From assembly GCA_028284235.1 (NCBI GenBank), contig JANQSC010000012.1, positions 109,196-173,195 on the forward strand: a DNA stretch of 64,000 nt, in the 5' to 3' direction. The notes below the pieces were generated by a model that saw only the letters and a program-made list of their open reading frames with translations, made no database searches and was not told the DNA's origin. The translations under genes and the position numbers were made by a program. Shown piece after piece: positions 35,542-44,928 of this stretch. Source of the stretch: Opitutaceae bacterium. Its GTDB lineage: Bacteria; Verrucomicrobiota; Verrucomicrobiia; Opitutales; Opitutaceae. Each line of letters opens with the position of its first letter. The first letter of the stretch is position 1.

Positions 35542-37752
35542 ATGAACGCAAACAAGATCCGATTCGTAGTGATTGCCCCGTTGGTAGCGGGTTTAGGCAT
35601 TGGGCAGGTGAGTGGTGAGCCGGAGACGGTGGACTTGGATCCGCTGGTCATCTCGGCGAGTCCCTTCATTAAGAGCAAGGACGAGCTGGTAGTTCCGGCG
35701 GGGAAATTGTCCGGAGAGGCATTGCAGCGCGCGGCGGAGTCATCGCTGGGAGCGACGCTTTCGGGAGAGCCCGGCGTGCACTCCACGTATTTTGGCCCCG
35801 GCGCGGGTCGGCCGATTATTCGCGGTTTCGATGGCGACCGCGTTCGTATTTTGAACCAAGGCACGGACACCTTTGACGTTTCCCAGACGAGTCCCGACCA
35901 CGGGGTGAGCATCGAGTCGATTTTCGCGGAGGACATCGAAGTCGTGCGCGGGCCGGCGTCCTTGCTCTACGGCAACGCGGCCATCGGCGGCGTTGTTAAT
36001 GTGATTGGCAAGGAACTGCCGCGGCGACGGGCCACGGCGCCAATCAGCGGCCAGGCGGAAGCGTCCTACGGTTCTGTCTCGGACGAGAAGACTTACGGGA
36101 TTGCGTTGCAAGGCGGCGAAGGCGACTTCGCGTGGAGCGCCGGCTTCTTGGATCGTCAATCCAACGACTTTGAAATTCCTGGCTTCGCGGAATCCTTCTA
36201 CCAAATGGAAGCGGAAGAGGAAGAGCACGAGCACGAAGATGAGCACGAGGAAGGTGAAGAAGAGGGGGAAGAGCACGAAGACGAGCATGACGAGCACGAG
36301 GAAGAAGAGGAAGTGTTCGGTGTACTGGAAAACAGCTTTGTCGACACCCGCACGGGCTACCTCGGCCTAGCCTGGTTCGGCGATCAAGGCAGCTTCGCCG
36401 TATCCTATTCTGAGTACGCAACCGACTACGGCGTTCCCGGACATTCGCATGCTCATGGCCATGAGGACGAGCACGACGAAGAGCACGAAGAAGGCGAGGA
36501 AGAGGAGGAGCACGAAGACGAGCACGAGCATGGCGAAGAGGAGGAATCGGTAGCCATCGATCTCGACCAGTCTCGGTTCAGCCTTCGCGGAACGCTTCTC
36601 GAGCCGTCAGCGTTTTTCGAGAGTGTTGAGTTGGACTTGGCTTTCGGCGAGTATACGCACACCGAAGTGGAAGGGGATGAAGTCGGCACGGTCTTCGATC
36701 GCGATGGCTACGAGCTTCGTCTTACGGGCGTGCACAATCCGATCGGCGACTTCACGGGAGCCTTCGGTTTTCAAGCCAAGGTGGACGACTTCTCCGCGAT
36801 CGGCGAGGAAGCGTTCATTCCCAGTTCCGAGACGACCCAGTACGGGATCTTCGCAATGGAGCGCTTGAATCAAGATTGGGGCGCCTGGGAATTCGGAGCG
36901 CGACTGGAGAGCGTGGATATCGATCCGGTTGATGCGTCGCTCGGCAGCCGCAGTTTCGATACGCTCAACGCCTCGGCGGGTTTTGTGCGTCGAGTCTCCG
37001 AGAACAGCGCGGTTTCCGCTAATTTGGTTTTTGGCGAGCGGGCTCCGAACGCCAGCGAGCTGTACGCATTCGGTCCGCACGTCGGAACTCAGAGTTTCGA
37101 AATCGGCGATGCCACGCTCAGCGAGGAGTTCTCCACGAGTCTCGATCTTTCCTATCGTTTGACGGCGGGACCGGTCACGGGCGAGGTCACCGCTTTCTAT
37201 TCGGATTTCAACGACTTTATTTACTTGGAATTCCTCGACCATGAAGACGTTGAAGCGCTCTACGGGGAATTGGATACGGAAGGATTGGACGTTTTTCGGG
37301 CGACGGACGCCGACGCGAAGTTCTACGGTTTCGAAGTGGATTTCCGCTTTCACATCGTCGACGAGTCGGATCGGGCCATGCACGTGGATCTCATCTACGA
37401 TCAAACGCGGGCGACCAACGAGAGCTTCAATACGAACCTTCCGCGCATTCCGGTGCGTCGCCTCGGCGCTCGCTACGAGTACGAAATCGGTTCTTGGCTG
37501 TTCGGGGCGGAAGGTCGCTGGCACGACAGCGCGTCGCACCTCGGACCGAACCAGTTGCCGACCGACAGCTATACGCTCTGGAATGCCGATGTTCGCTACC
37601 GGATGCTCGTTAACGAAACGACCACGCTCGACCTGTTCGTCGTGGGAACGAATCTCGGCGACGACGAGGCACGACCCAATACGTCGTTCTTGAAAGACCT
37701 CGCTCCCATGCCGGGTCGGAGCTTGCGTTTTGGCGTGAGAACGAGTTTCTAA
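35542..37752 (+). CDS. TonB-dependent receptor with His/Glu-rich loops, probable zinc (metal) importer
   Basis: A 736-residue outer-membrane receptor, signal peptide to about residue 25. The plug domain covers about 35-160 (LVISASPFIKSKDELVVPAG, PIIRGFDGDRVRILNQG, EVVRGPASLLYGNAAIGGVVNVI). Two extracellular-loop segments, 224-257 and 301-335, are made almost wholly of Glu, His and Asp, with the second opening HSHAHGHEDEHDEEHEE. ZnuD-type zinc receptors have comparable His-rich loops. The barrel ends LRFGVRTSF. The gene is followed after 6 bases by a COG0523 GTPase, a common zinc-starvation partner. An ATTGCAAT..TTGCAATAAG pair upstream (35495-35535) might be a control site, but it matches no box I can name. 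Confidence 0.88.
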   Translation: MNANKIRFVVIAPLVAGLGIGQVSGEPETVDLDPLVISASPFIKSKDELVVPAGKLSGEALQRAAESSLGATLSGEPGVHSTYFGPGAGRPIIRGFDGDRVRILNQGTDTFDVSQTSPDHGVSIESIFAEDIEVVRGPASLLYGNAAIGGVVNVIGKELPRRRATAPISGQAEASYGSVSDEKTYGIALQGGEGDFAWSAGFLDRQSNDFEIPGFAESFYQMEAEEEEHEHEDEHEEGEEEGEEHEDEHDEHEEEEEVFGVLENSFVDTRTGYLGLAWFGDQGSFAVSYSEYATDYGVPGHSHAHGHEDEHDEEHEEGEEEEEHEDEHEHGEEEESVAIDLDQSRFSLRGTLLEPSAFFESVELDLAFGEYTHTEVEGDEVGTVFDRDGYELRLTGVHNPIGDFTGAFGFQAKVDDFSAIGEEAFIPSSETTQYGIFAMERLNQDWGAWEFGARLESVDIDPVDASLGSRSFDTLNASAGFVRRVSENSAVSANLVFGERAPNASELYAFGPHVGTQSFEIGDATLSEEFSTSLDLSYRLTAGPVTGEVTAFYSDFNDFIYLEFLDHEDVEALYGELDTEGLDVFRATDADAKFYGFEVDFRFHIVDESDRAMHVDLIYDQTRATNESFNTNLPRIPVRRLGARYEYEIGSWLFGAEGRWHDSASHLGPNQLPTDSYTLWNADVRYRMLVNETTTLDLFVVGTNLGDDEARPNTSFLKDLAPMPGRSLRFGVRTSF

Positions 37753-37758
37753 ATTTGC

Positions 37759-38976
37759 ATGAGGGCTGAAGGCCTCGCAGATTCGAACGAACTTTCCGAA
37801 AGGGATACGACCGACAGGCGTATCCCTCTCGTTATTTTAGGGGGCTTTCTCGGAGCGGGCAAAACGACGGTTCTGAATCACCTGTTGCGCGAGGCCAAGG
37901 GCCGTCGCTTGGCGGTCCTGGTTAATGACGTCGGGGAGGTGAATATCGACGCGGCGCTCGCCCGCGGAGTCACTCAAATCGACTCGAAGTCCGCGGACGA
38001 GATCGTGGAGCTCAGCAATGGGTGTATTTGCTGCGGCATTCAGGACGCGTTTGGCGAAGCGGTTGTCACGTTGGCGAAGCAGAAGCCGGATTGTATTGTC
38101 GTGGAAGCAACCGGTATCGCGGAGCCGCAACGCATCATTGCGAGCTTGGTTTCGCGAGACGCCGACGGTGTTTCGTCGCTGGACTACGTGCGGATCGCCA
38201 ATCTGGCGGCGCTGGTGGACGCGGCCGACTGGGTGAAGCGGATGGATAACGCCTACCGCCCTGTTCGCCGTCCGCTGCAGCTGTTTTCGGATCCGCGCCG
38301 TCCGCTCAGCGAGCTGCTGACGATGCAGGTGGAAATTGCGAGCGTGATCATTCTCAACAAAATCGACCGCGCTGACGAGGAGGCGCTTCGTCGCTCTCAG
38401 GAGTCCTTGGCGACGATCAATCCGTCAGCCAAAGTAGTTGCGGTGCGCGACGGCCAAGTGGGGATCGAGATGCTGTTGGATTCGGAGCGCTTTGACAGCG
38501 CCAAGGTGTTCAATCAGTCGCGGTGCGACTTGGAACTCGCCGGGACCGGTGAGCGTTTCGATAGACCGAAGGGGAGCGGTCCGGCCCACGATCATGGGGA
38601 GTTTGGTCTCATGGCGTTCGTCCACAAATCTCGGTATCCAATGAGTCACGACAAATTGGTCGCGTACTTGAGAGGCCGTATTCGCGGACTGCTTCGGGCC
38701 AAAGGTTTTGCTTGGACCGATCGCGAGCCGGACCGGATCGGCTATCTCTCGCTGGCGGGAGACGCGTTGCGCTTCGACTACCTCGGCCGTTGGATGCACA
38801 CCTTGGTACAGAACGGCGAACTCGACCGATCTCAAATTTCACCGGAAGCGGAGCGCAAATGGGACGCGAAGACGGGCGATCGGCGCCAGGAGATTGTATT
38901 TATCGGCATCGACCTCGATCGAAAGGCGATTGAAGACGAGCTCGCGAGTTTCCAACTCGAGAAAGCGGCACTGTAG
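37759..38976 (+). CDS. COG0523 (CobW/ZNG1-like) metallochaperone GTPase
   Basis: A cytoplasmic 405-residue G3E-family GTPase. Walker A GGFLGAGKTT is at 28-37, and the metal-binding C-x-C-C motif (GCICCGI, Cys89, 91 and 92) is at 88-94. Further blocks are VVEATGIAEPQRI, and ILNKIDRADEEAL for guanine recognition. The CobW C-terminal domain follows (FGLMAFVHKSRYPMSHDKLVAYL, GRWMHTLVQNGEL). A short PAHDHGE segment may add metal ligands. Family members deliver zinc or cobalt to target enzymes. The 6-base gap after the His-rich receptor makes a shared operon and metal role likely; zinc is the best guess. Confidence 0.9.
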   Translation: MRAEGLADSNELSERDTTDRRIPLVILGGFLGAGKTTVLNHLLREAKGRRLAVLVNDVGEVNIDAALARGVTQIDSKSADEIVELSNGCICCGIQDAFGEAVVTLAKQKPDCIVVEATGIAEPQRIIASLVSRDADGVSSLDYVRIANLAALVDAADWVKRMDNAYRPVRRPLQLFSDPRRPLSELLTMQVEIASVIILNKIDRADEEALRRSQESLATINPSAKVVAVRDGQVGIEMLLDSERFDSAKVFNQSRCDLELAGTGERFDRPKGSGPAHDHGEFGLMAFVHKSRYPMSHDKLVAYLRGRIRGLLRAKGFAWTDREPDRIGYLSLAGDALRFDYLGRWMHTLVQNGELDRSQISPEAERKWDAKTGDRRQEIVFIGIDLDRKAIEDELASFQLEKAAL

Positions 38977-39055
38977 CTACCTGGCAGTGAACTTGACCGT
39001 GCTGGTATAGTTCTGCTTTCATGGTCGAGACGCAGAATTATTGTTTGCTCGAACA

Positions 39056-40390
39056 ATGAGAGATTCGTTTTTCCCAATTTCGTTTGTTTTTACCGTTGCC
39101 CTGACTTTTGGGAGTCCTGTTGCTGGCCATGATTGGTATCATGAAGATCCCGGTGGCCTCGCGCGGCAGCTGAGCCAGCTCGACGAGCGCGAAATTCGCA
39201 AGTTTGCTGAATCGGAGCTGCTCGATGTGCAACCGGTACTGATGCCGACTCCGGAAAATGTCGATACGATCAACAAATATCTCTACTGGCCCATCGCCAC
39301 TGTAGTCGACGATACGATCCTTGTGCTCTACGCCCAGAAACCGCATCATTTCAAAAATCGGGTACAGACCGATATTCATGCCGATGACTATACCGGTATC
39401 CGAAAAGTCATACAGTCGACCGATGGAGGCAAAACTTGGAGTCGGCCCTTCGACTTGCACGATGCGGGAACCTGGGATCCAGACATGTCGCCGTTCCAAG
39501 GTTGGAACGCGAGTATGGGAGCCAGCGATGGCATTGCCTACTTGGCTTTGAAAGAGGGAATTTATCGATCGAAAGACAAGGGTGCTTCCTGGGAGCTGAT
39601 AACGGAATCGCCCGACTTTGGGGACTTGCCGCTTCAAAGTACCCGCATGGGAATGCGAATGACGTTCGATGAGGAACGCGGCATGATCCTCTGGTGCACG
39701 GATCGGAAACGCGTGGTTAGGAATGCCGAAGGTTACGGTGGGGTCATTCGCGCCGTCTATTCTCCGGACTTCGGCAAGACTTGGCATTACGAGGAGCAGG
39801 CGATTCCCGAGGAATTCGTATTCTCGGAACTGACGCCTATAGAATGGCAAGGCAAAGTGGCGTTTTTGAACCGGAACCCGGAAAACGCGGTCGCGGGGCC
39901 GTACGTGCAATGCGCTTCCAGTACCGGGTGGTTTCCCTTCGATATTCGTTCCTCAGGCATTGAGCATGGCCGGCTCGCGGATACTCCGGATCTGATCTAC
40001 AACCCGAAGACGGAGCGATTCGAAGCTGCGGTTTCGATGCGATTCGGGATCAACGCTGATGGTCCGACGGGGCACGCCAAGGTGAATTTGTATTCGATTG
40101 ATCCTGACGATCTCTTTGGGAAAAGGGCCAATTGGAGGTTTGAAGGAACTTGGATTCGCTACCGAGGACCCTGGGGATTGCAAAACAGAACTGAGAGCGT
40201 AGGAAATGGCTATATTCCCGGCGCGGACTACGTAGACGGGTTCAATCCGGTTGGAGGGATCGTACTCGATGGGCAGCACCACATCTTCGTTTGGGGTGGC
40301 AATGGAATCGAAAAGTCGGGCATTTATCAGTATTCACGAAGCTTGGACACCGATGCTGTCAGAAGCTGGTTGATGGAATTTTATAAATAA
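39056..40390 (+). CDS. Secreted sialidase-like six-bladed propeller
   Basis: A 444-residue protein from ATG 39056, signal peptide ending near VAGHD. Three Asp-box (BNR) repeats are visible: STDGGKTW at 121-128, SKDKGASW at 172-179 and SPDFGKTW at 236-243. They mark a beta-propeller of the sialidase superfamily. A catalytic Arg triad cannot be assigned with certainty, so it may be a glycosidase or a related glycan-binding or lyase protein. It stands 31 bases upstream of the tandem-barrel gene at 40422. Confidence 0.7.
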   Translation: MRDSFFPISFVFTVALTFGSPVAGHDWYHEDPGGLARQLSQLDEREIRKFAESELLDVQPVLMPTPENVDTINKYLYWPIATVVDDTILVLYAQKPHHFKNRVQTDIHADDYTGIRKVIQSTDGGKTWSRPFDLHDAGTWDPDMSPFQGWNASMGASDGIAYLALKEGIYRSKDKGASWELITESPDFGDLPLQSTRMGMRMTFDEERGMILWCTDRKRVVRNAEGYGGVIRAVYSPDFGKTWHYEEQAIPEEFVFSELTPIEWQGKVAFLNRNPENAVAGPYVQCASSTGWFPFDIRSSGIEHGRLADTPDLIYNPKTERFEAAVSMRFGINADGPTGHAKVNLYSIDPDDLFGKRANWRFEGTWIRYRGPWGLQNRTESVGNGYIPGADYVDGFNPVGGIVLDGQHHIFVWGGNGIEKSGIYQYSRSLDTDAVRSWLMEFYK

Positions 40391-40421
40391 TCCCGACGCT
40401 AAGAACTGCCATTCCCTCCCG

Positions 40422-41396
40422 ATGAAAGATCGTATTCCTAGATTTCCCTTTGACCGTTTTCTCCTTTATTTTTCGCTGGCGGTTCTGTTCGTGACGACGT
40501 CTCTCCAGGCGAGCGGCCGTGATTCCGGTTATCTGTTTTTAGAGCCCTACGAAGAACGCCGGGTGAAGCAGTTCAAGGATGGCAAGCAGTTGGTCGCCTA
40601 TCACCAGTTCGGCACGGTCGTCACCGAAGGGGAATCCGGCCCCTGGCATCGAGCCACTTTTTTCGCTCAGGGTTCCATCCTCACGGATACGGAAGGAGCG
40701 GTCATTGCTCATGTCGCGCTCTGCGAGACGGTCGATAGTGAAGGCGATCTCACCTGGAGCACCCTTTGGAGGCAGGAAGACGGTGCGAGCGAGATATCCC
40801 TCAAAGCGGGTACGGGCAAGTGGAAGGGCATTGCGGGGGAAGGAAAACTCGCCGTTGACGGATCCGGTCGTATTGACGGATACACTCAACCTGATTTCAC
40901 CATCGACTGGCGCATCGCGAATTTGCCCCCCGCAGCGGGCCGCAGCAATCCGGACGACTATGAATTCCATGACAAAGGTCTCAGCTTCCACGGACCGCAT
41001 ATCGAGGATTTCTCCCGGACTCTAGACAATGGGGTCACCTTGATGGTGAGCAGCCAATCGGGAGTTCTCTTGAGCGACGACGAAAACGCGATCAGCCCGC
41101 GCAACTTCGCCACCTGCTACGATCGGGGCACGACCTACAAGCCCGCGCCCGGAACCTCGGGAGGCAGCAATGGAGACGCGATGCTGCTTGAAGATACCGA
41201 TCCGGATGGCGACATCGTATGGCTGTATCACGAATGGTGGTACAGCAATCCTCCCGGGTCTTACGAGTTCATTGGCGGCACTGGCAAGTGGAAAGGGATT
41301 TCGGGCTATGGCGTCACGCGAGGCATGCTGCGAAAGCGAACCGACGACCACTATATGCTCAAGTCGGAGATGCACTGGAATATCGACGACGATTGA
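40422..41396 (+). CDS. Secreted tandem beta-barrel protein (allene oxide cyclase-like fold)
   Basis: A 324-residue exported protein with signal anchor LLYFSLAVLFVTTSLQASG. It holds two copies of one domain: the signature GTGKWKGIAGEG near residue 130 recurs as GTGKWKGISGYG near 290, and TDTEGAVIAHVALCE and EDTDPDGDIVWLYHE also align. The GGTGKWKGI motif is seen in allene oxide cyclase-like barrel proteins of unknown role in bacteria. No catalytic residues are evident. It probably shares a transcript with the sialidase-like gene upstream. Confidence 0.6.
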   Translation: MKDRIPRFPFDRFLLYFSLAVLFVTTSLQASGRDSGYLFLEPYEERRVKQFKDGKQLVAYHQFGTVVTEGESGPWHRATFFAQGSILTDTEGAVIAHVALCETVDSEGDLTWSTLWRQEDGASEISLKAGTGKWKGIAGEGKLAVDGSGRIDGYTQPDFTIDWRIANLPPAAGRSNPDDYEFHDKGLSFHGPHIEDFSRTLDNGVTLMVSSQSGVLLSDDENAISPRNFATCYDRGTTYKPAPGTSGGSNGDAMLLEDTDPDGDIVWLYHEWWYSNPPGSYEFIGGTGKWKGISGYGVTRGMLRKRTDDHYMLKSEMHWNIDDD

Positions 41397-41490
41397 TCTG
41401 GTTCGTTTCTGTTCAAGTGGGTTGTCCCTTGAGAACTGTTCGATAAGTCGGAGATTGGCCGTCCGAACAGTCAACTTAAAGTCATAATCT

Positions 41491-41563
41491 TAATCCTAAT
41501 CTTACTCTTAATCAAAATAGTAGGGAGTTGGGGTGATTAGGATTAAGAGTAAGATTAGGATTA
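41491..41563. repeat. Long perfect inverted repeat of TTAATCCTAATC type
   Basis: A perfect 23-bp stem at 41491-41513 and 41541-41563 with a 27-base loop; each arm is built from TAATCC/TAATCT/TACTCT hexamers. It sits about 95 bases after the barrel gene stop. The rest of the gap to 41885 has no recognised gene or repeat. Confidence 0.8.
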
Positions 41564-41885
41564 GGAGATGAAGTGAGGTTGTTTTCTCAGGCAAGAAATC
41601 AATAGGTTGACGTGCGTGCGCCAAGCAGGGAGGGGGAGGAAAGGACTCATCTGAATACCCGTGGAAGACGCGTCAGGGCTCGTTCTGGCGATTCATTGAG
41701 TGATTGGCTTGCGTTGACGGACGATACGCTCCTATCTTCGCGTAACCCCAAAGTGCTGCGAAGAACGCGACGCCCACCCCTATGCCCGTACAGTTTTCTC
41801 AACCTATTCCATGATACACCATTGGATTCGCCTTTTGACTGCTCGGAGATCGGCCGCTACCTTAAAACCTACTTATAGCTAAAAT

Positions 41886-43175
41886 ATGAATACAAAAACG
41901 AACCGCCGGAATTTTCTGAAAACGACTGCCGTTGCCGCCATTGGCATGCCGACGCTGATACCGGCCAGCGCGCTCGGCAAGAATGGCGCGGTGGCTCCCA
42001 GCAATCGAATTGTCGTGGGAGGTATTGGATTGGGTCCACGGGGACGAAAGGTCCTCGCGGGATTCTTCGCCCACAAGGACTGTCAATTCGTCGCTATCGC
42101 CGACGTGCAAGAGGAGCGGCGCGAAATCATCAAGCGTCTCGCGGATCGCCAATACAGCAACACGGATTGCGTGATTTACGACGACATGTCGGGCGTCTTG
42201 GAGCGCGACGACATCGACTCGGTCATTATCGCTACTGGCGACCGCTGGCATACCACGGCCTCCATCCGAGCGGCCCGCGCGGGCAAGGACATCTATTGCG
42301 AGAAGCCTTGCGCGATGAATATCCAGGAATGCCAAGAGCTGGACGATACGATTCGGAAGCACGGGCGCGTTTTCCAGGCAGGCACGCAGCGGAGAAGCGT
42401 TCCCAACTTCAAGCTGGCGGCTCATCTTGCTAAAAGCGGCAAACTGGGACAGGTCACCTCCGTTCATGCCGGCATCCTGCAACTGCAGGACTACTTGGAA
42501 CCTCTGCCCGCCGAGCCGGAGCCCGATCCATCGGTCATCAATTGGGACAAGTGGCTGGGACCGTCGCCGTGGATGGAATTCAACGCCGCTTATTGCAGAG
42601 GGCGTTGGCGCAATCACAAGGGACTGTATGCTGCATGGAGATTGCCCGAGTGGGGCTCCCATACAATTGATCTCTGCCAATGGGCTGCGGATGCGGATGG
42701 AACGACGCCAATCGAATTCGAAGCGGAGTCGGATGGCATGATTACCGCCAGGTATGCCAATGGAGCGAAGTTGATTATGCGCCTTTCCGGTTTCGAGGGG
42801 GAGGGCGAATGGCAGGAAGGGCTGGGCACTTGCCCGATTCGCTTCGAAGGCGATGAAGGCTGGGTAGAAGCCGGGGACGCCAAGAAAATCGTAGCCAGCA
42901 ATCCCAAGCTGATCGAAAACGAAACCTACGACCAGATTAACGGCACCGATCCCGTCATGCACGCCCGCAACTTCCTCGATTGCGTAAAGACACGGAGGGA
43001 CCCAGTGTGCAACTCGACTGCGGTTCGCTACGGCCACATGGCCTGCTTCGCGGCTGCGATCAGTTGGAAGCTCGGGCGCAAGGTGACCTTCGATCCGAAG
43101 ACGGAACGCTTTGTCAAGGACGCCGAGGCCAATCGCTTGCGTACCTACAGGCGTCGCGCACCGTACACGGTCTAG
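41886..43175 (+). CDS. Tat-exported Gfo/Idh/MocA-family oxidoreductase
   Basis: A 429-residue NAD(P)-dependent sugar oxidoreductase. TNRRNFLKTTAVAAIGMPTLIPASALG is a twin-arginine signal. The Rossmann motif is VVGGIGLGPRGRKV, and the family signature CEKPCAMNIQECQEL carries the catalytic Lys in EKP. The region SVHAGILQLQDYL and WDKWLGPSPWMEFN are typical of the exported subgroup that acts on glycosides and GalNAc-like sugars in this phylum. A relative lies at 57292-58734. Its neighbours, the W-repeat gene and the barrel gene, give no pathway. Confidence 0.9.
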   Translation: MNTKTNRRNFLKTTAVAAIGMPTLIPASALGKNGAVAPSNRIVVGGIGLGPRGRKVLAGFFAHKDCQFVAIADVQEERREIIKRLADRQYSNTDCVIYDDMSGVLERDDIDSVIIATGDRWHTTASIRAARAGKDIYCEKPCAMNIQECQELDDTIRKHGRVFQAGTQRRSVPNFKLAAHLAKSGKLGQVTSVHAGILQLQDYLEPLPAEPEPDPSVINWDKWLGPSPWMEFNAAYCRGRWRNHKGLYAAWRLPEWGSHTIDLCQWAADADGTTPIEFEAESDGMITARYANGAKLIMRLSGFEGEGEWQEGLGTCPIRFEGDEGWVEAGDAKKIVASNPKLIENETYDQINGTDPVMHARNFLDCVKTRRDPVCNSTAVRYGHMACFAAAISWKLGRKVTFDPKTERFVKDAEANRLRTYRRRAPYTV

Positions 43176-43196
43176 AGTTAGTCCAAACGTCTTCTA

Positions 43197-43268
43197 AACC
43201 GCAGAGTACGCAAAGAGCGCGGAGGATTCTTCAGGGTTTGCTCTGCGACCTCTGCGGACTCTGCGGTT
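43197..43268. repeat. Imperfect inverted repeat of CCGCAGAG type
   Basis: Left arm AACCGCAGAGTACGCAAAGA and right-arm complement AACCGCAGAGTCCGCAGAGG pair over about 24 bases. This CCGCAGAG sequence resembles a repeat found in many unrelated genomes. It ends 29 bases before the W-repeat gene start, and a strong Shine-Dalgarno (AAGGAGG, 43284-43290) follows. Confidence 0.65.
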
Positions 43269-43297
43269 AAACACGATATATACAAGGAGGTTCAACT

Positions 43298-44782
43298 ATG
43301 TCCTATGGAAATAAAATGGCCAATCCGTTTTCGGATCCGAATCTAGTCGCCACTGCCATAAACCACAACGACAACCAAACAAGAGGCTATGTTTGGGGGA
43401 CAGGTGGAAGTACCCACTACTGCTTTCTGGATCCGGACAAGGTCAGTTTCGACATCTGGACAAAGGAATTTCAATGGCGGCAGTTGAGTTGGATGATTCC
43501 CAATATCACTGCCGCTCTGGCAACTTTTTGGTGGAACATGCCACTGGCTGCATCCCTTTTCTTCAGCATCCCGACTTTCCCCAAAGCCTTTTTGAGACAC
43601 TATCGTGAAACCGCCATTCGACAACCTGCCGCGGTCGTAAGCAACGGGCCGCAGATGGAATACCCCGGAAGGCTGTCCACGATGGGAATTGCCATAGCAA
43701 TGGGCTCCCTTGCAGCGATAGGCGGAGCCGCTGGCTTGTTCTTGTCGGGGAAAATTGGGATCCCAGCGGGAGGCGTTCCGATTGGGATCGCCGGCAAGAC
43801 GCTCTCTGTAGGGTTTGTAAAGTTTCTGCTGACTGTGGGAAGCGCCGTGAATGTGGGAGCGCTCATGCTCTGGTTGCTCGCGCACCTGTCCGTTCCGTTT
43901 GGAGAAGTAAGAAGACCTGGTCTTTTTGTTAAAGGTAAGGGTCATGGAGGATGGTATCACTTGGGGCGCAGCTCGACTCCGTTTGAAACCTATCGTATTG
44001 GCCCGGAGCAACCTGTTGGACTAGACTTCGGCTGCGGAGGACTCATCCCGATAATCCGCGCAGGGTCTCCTTCTCGCAAAGAGGAGACGCGCAATGTTCT
44101 TAGAAATCAACTCGACTTGGTGGTCTGGGGATTGATTCCGTTTCAGGGCGATAGCTTTTGGAGCAAGTTCGAGTGGGACGACCTGTCTGAAGACGATAAA
44201 AAGAAGAGGAGAGAACTAGGCTGGGACAAAAGCCGGTGGGACAATGACCAGCCACCCCCAAGCGGAAGCAAATCATGGAGTGAACTTTCGGATACAGAGC
44301 GCGATACTGCCAAAAATTTGGGATACGACAAGCAGAGTTGGAATGGTGAAGAGAAAAAACGAAAACGAATGCCTCTAAGCGATGACTACTGGAATCGCTT
44401 CGACTGGGATGAGCTATCCGACGAAGATCAAGAACACTGGTCGAGACTAGGTTGGGACAAGGAGCTCTGGGATAGTGATAGTGAGGTTCCGAGCGGAAAC
44501 AAGAAGTGGGACGATCTGACTGACGACGAACGTGATGCTGCAGAGAATCTTGGCTACGATTTGCATCGCTGGGAAGGGATTCCCGTTGAGGGAATGTTGA
44601 TTGTCGTGGGCGATCCAAACTTTGGAAGTGGCCATGTCGCTAACCTAGTCACGCACGGTTGTATCGATGCAGTCGCTACAGATGGTCGATTATCTCCACT
44701 GCTGGGCACTCGCGGCGATCTGGCTATGGAAACAAACTTCGCCCTAGACCCGATTCAAAGGTACGGATTCATGTGCCGGTAA
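43298..44782 (+). CDS. Unrecognised membrane protein with four W/LGW repeats
   Basis: A 494-residue protein I cannot assign. Hydrophobic segments are at about 64-96, 128-150 and 168-196, so it is probably membrane-embedded; there is no standard signal peptide. Four Trp/Gly repeats follow at about 288-316, 326-350, 365-393 and 404-427. They have the pattern W-x-x-[FL]-x-W-D-x-L-S-x-D..LG[WY]D..W, and repeats 1/3 and 2/4 are the closest pairs, so a two-repeat unit was duplicated. Such repeats recall a motif seen in algal and diatom proteins. A 65-residue C-terminal part (MLIVVGDPNFGSGHVANLV) is unmatched. AAGGAGG seven bases before the ATG is stronger than most starts here. Confidence 0.8.
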   Translation: MSYGNKMANPFSDPNLVATAINHNDNQTRGYVWGTGGSTHYCFLDPDKVSFDIWTKEFQWRQLSWMIPNITAALATFWWNMPLAASLFFSIPTFPKAFLRHYRETAIRQPAAVVSNGPQMEYPGRLSTMGIAIAMGSLAAIGGAAGLFLSGKIGIPAGGVPIGIAGKTLSVGFVKFLLTVGSAVNVGALMLWLLAHLSVPFGEVRRPGLFVKGKGHGGWYHLGRSSTPFETYRIGPEQPVGLDFGCGGLIPIIRAGSPSRKEETRNVLRNQLDLVVWGLIPFQGDSFWSKFEWDDLSEDDKKKRRELGWDKSRWDNDQPPPSGSKSWSELSDTERDTAKNLGYDKQSWNGEEKKRKRMPLSDDYWNRFDWDELSDEDQEHWSRLGWDKELWDSDSEVPSGNKKWDDLTDDERDAAENLGYDLHRWEGIPVEGMLIVVGDPNFGSGHVANLVTHGCIDAVATDGRLSPLLGTRGDLAMETNFALDPIQRYGFMCR

Positions 44783-44928
44783 GAACTGTGAGCTGCGGTA
44801 GTAGGGTCAGTGAAAGAAAATGGAATCGCTGCTCCGCCATCTTCGCGATACATCGTCGTGCGAATTCGCGCGATTTATGGGCGAACTTTCATAGTTATGA
44901 TTCTAGAAAATATTCAATGTATTAAAAA

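Noticed and set aside
36607..37539. 310-residue minus-strand ORF opposite the TonB receptor
   Set aside because: Antisense of the receptor barrel region; no recognisable motif or start context.
41491..41563. Telomere-like repeat
   Set aside because: Units are imperfect and arranged as a hairpin, not as a one-way tandem array at a molecule end.
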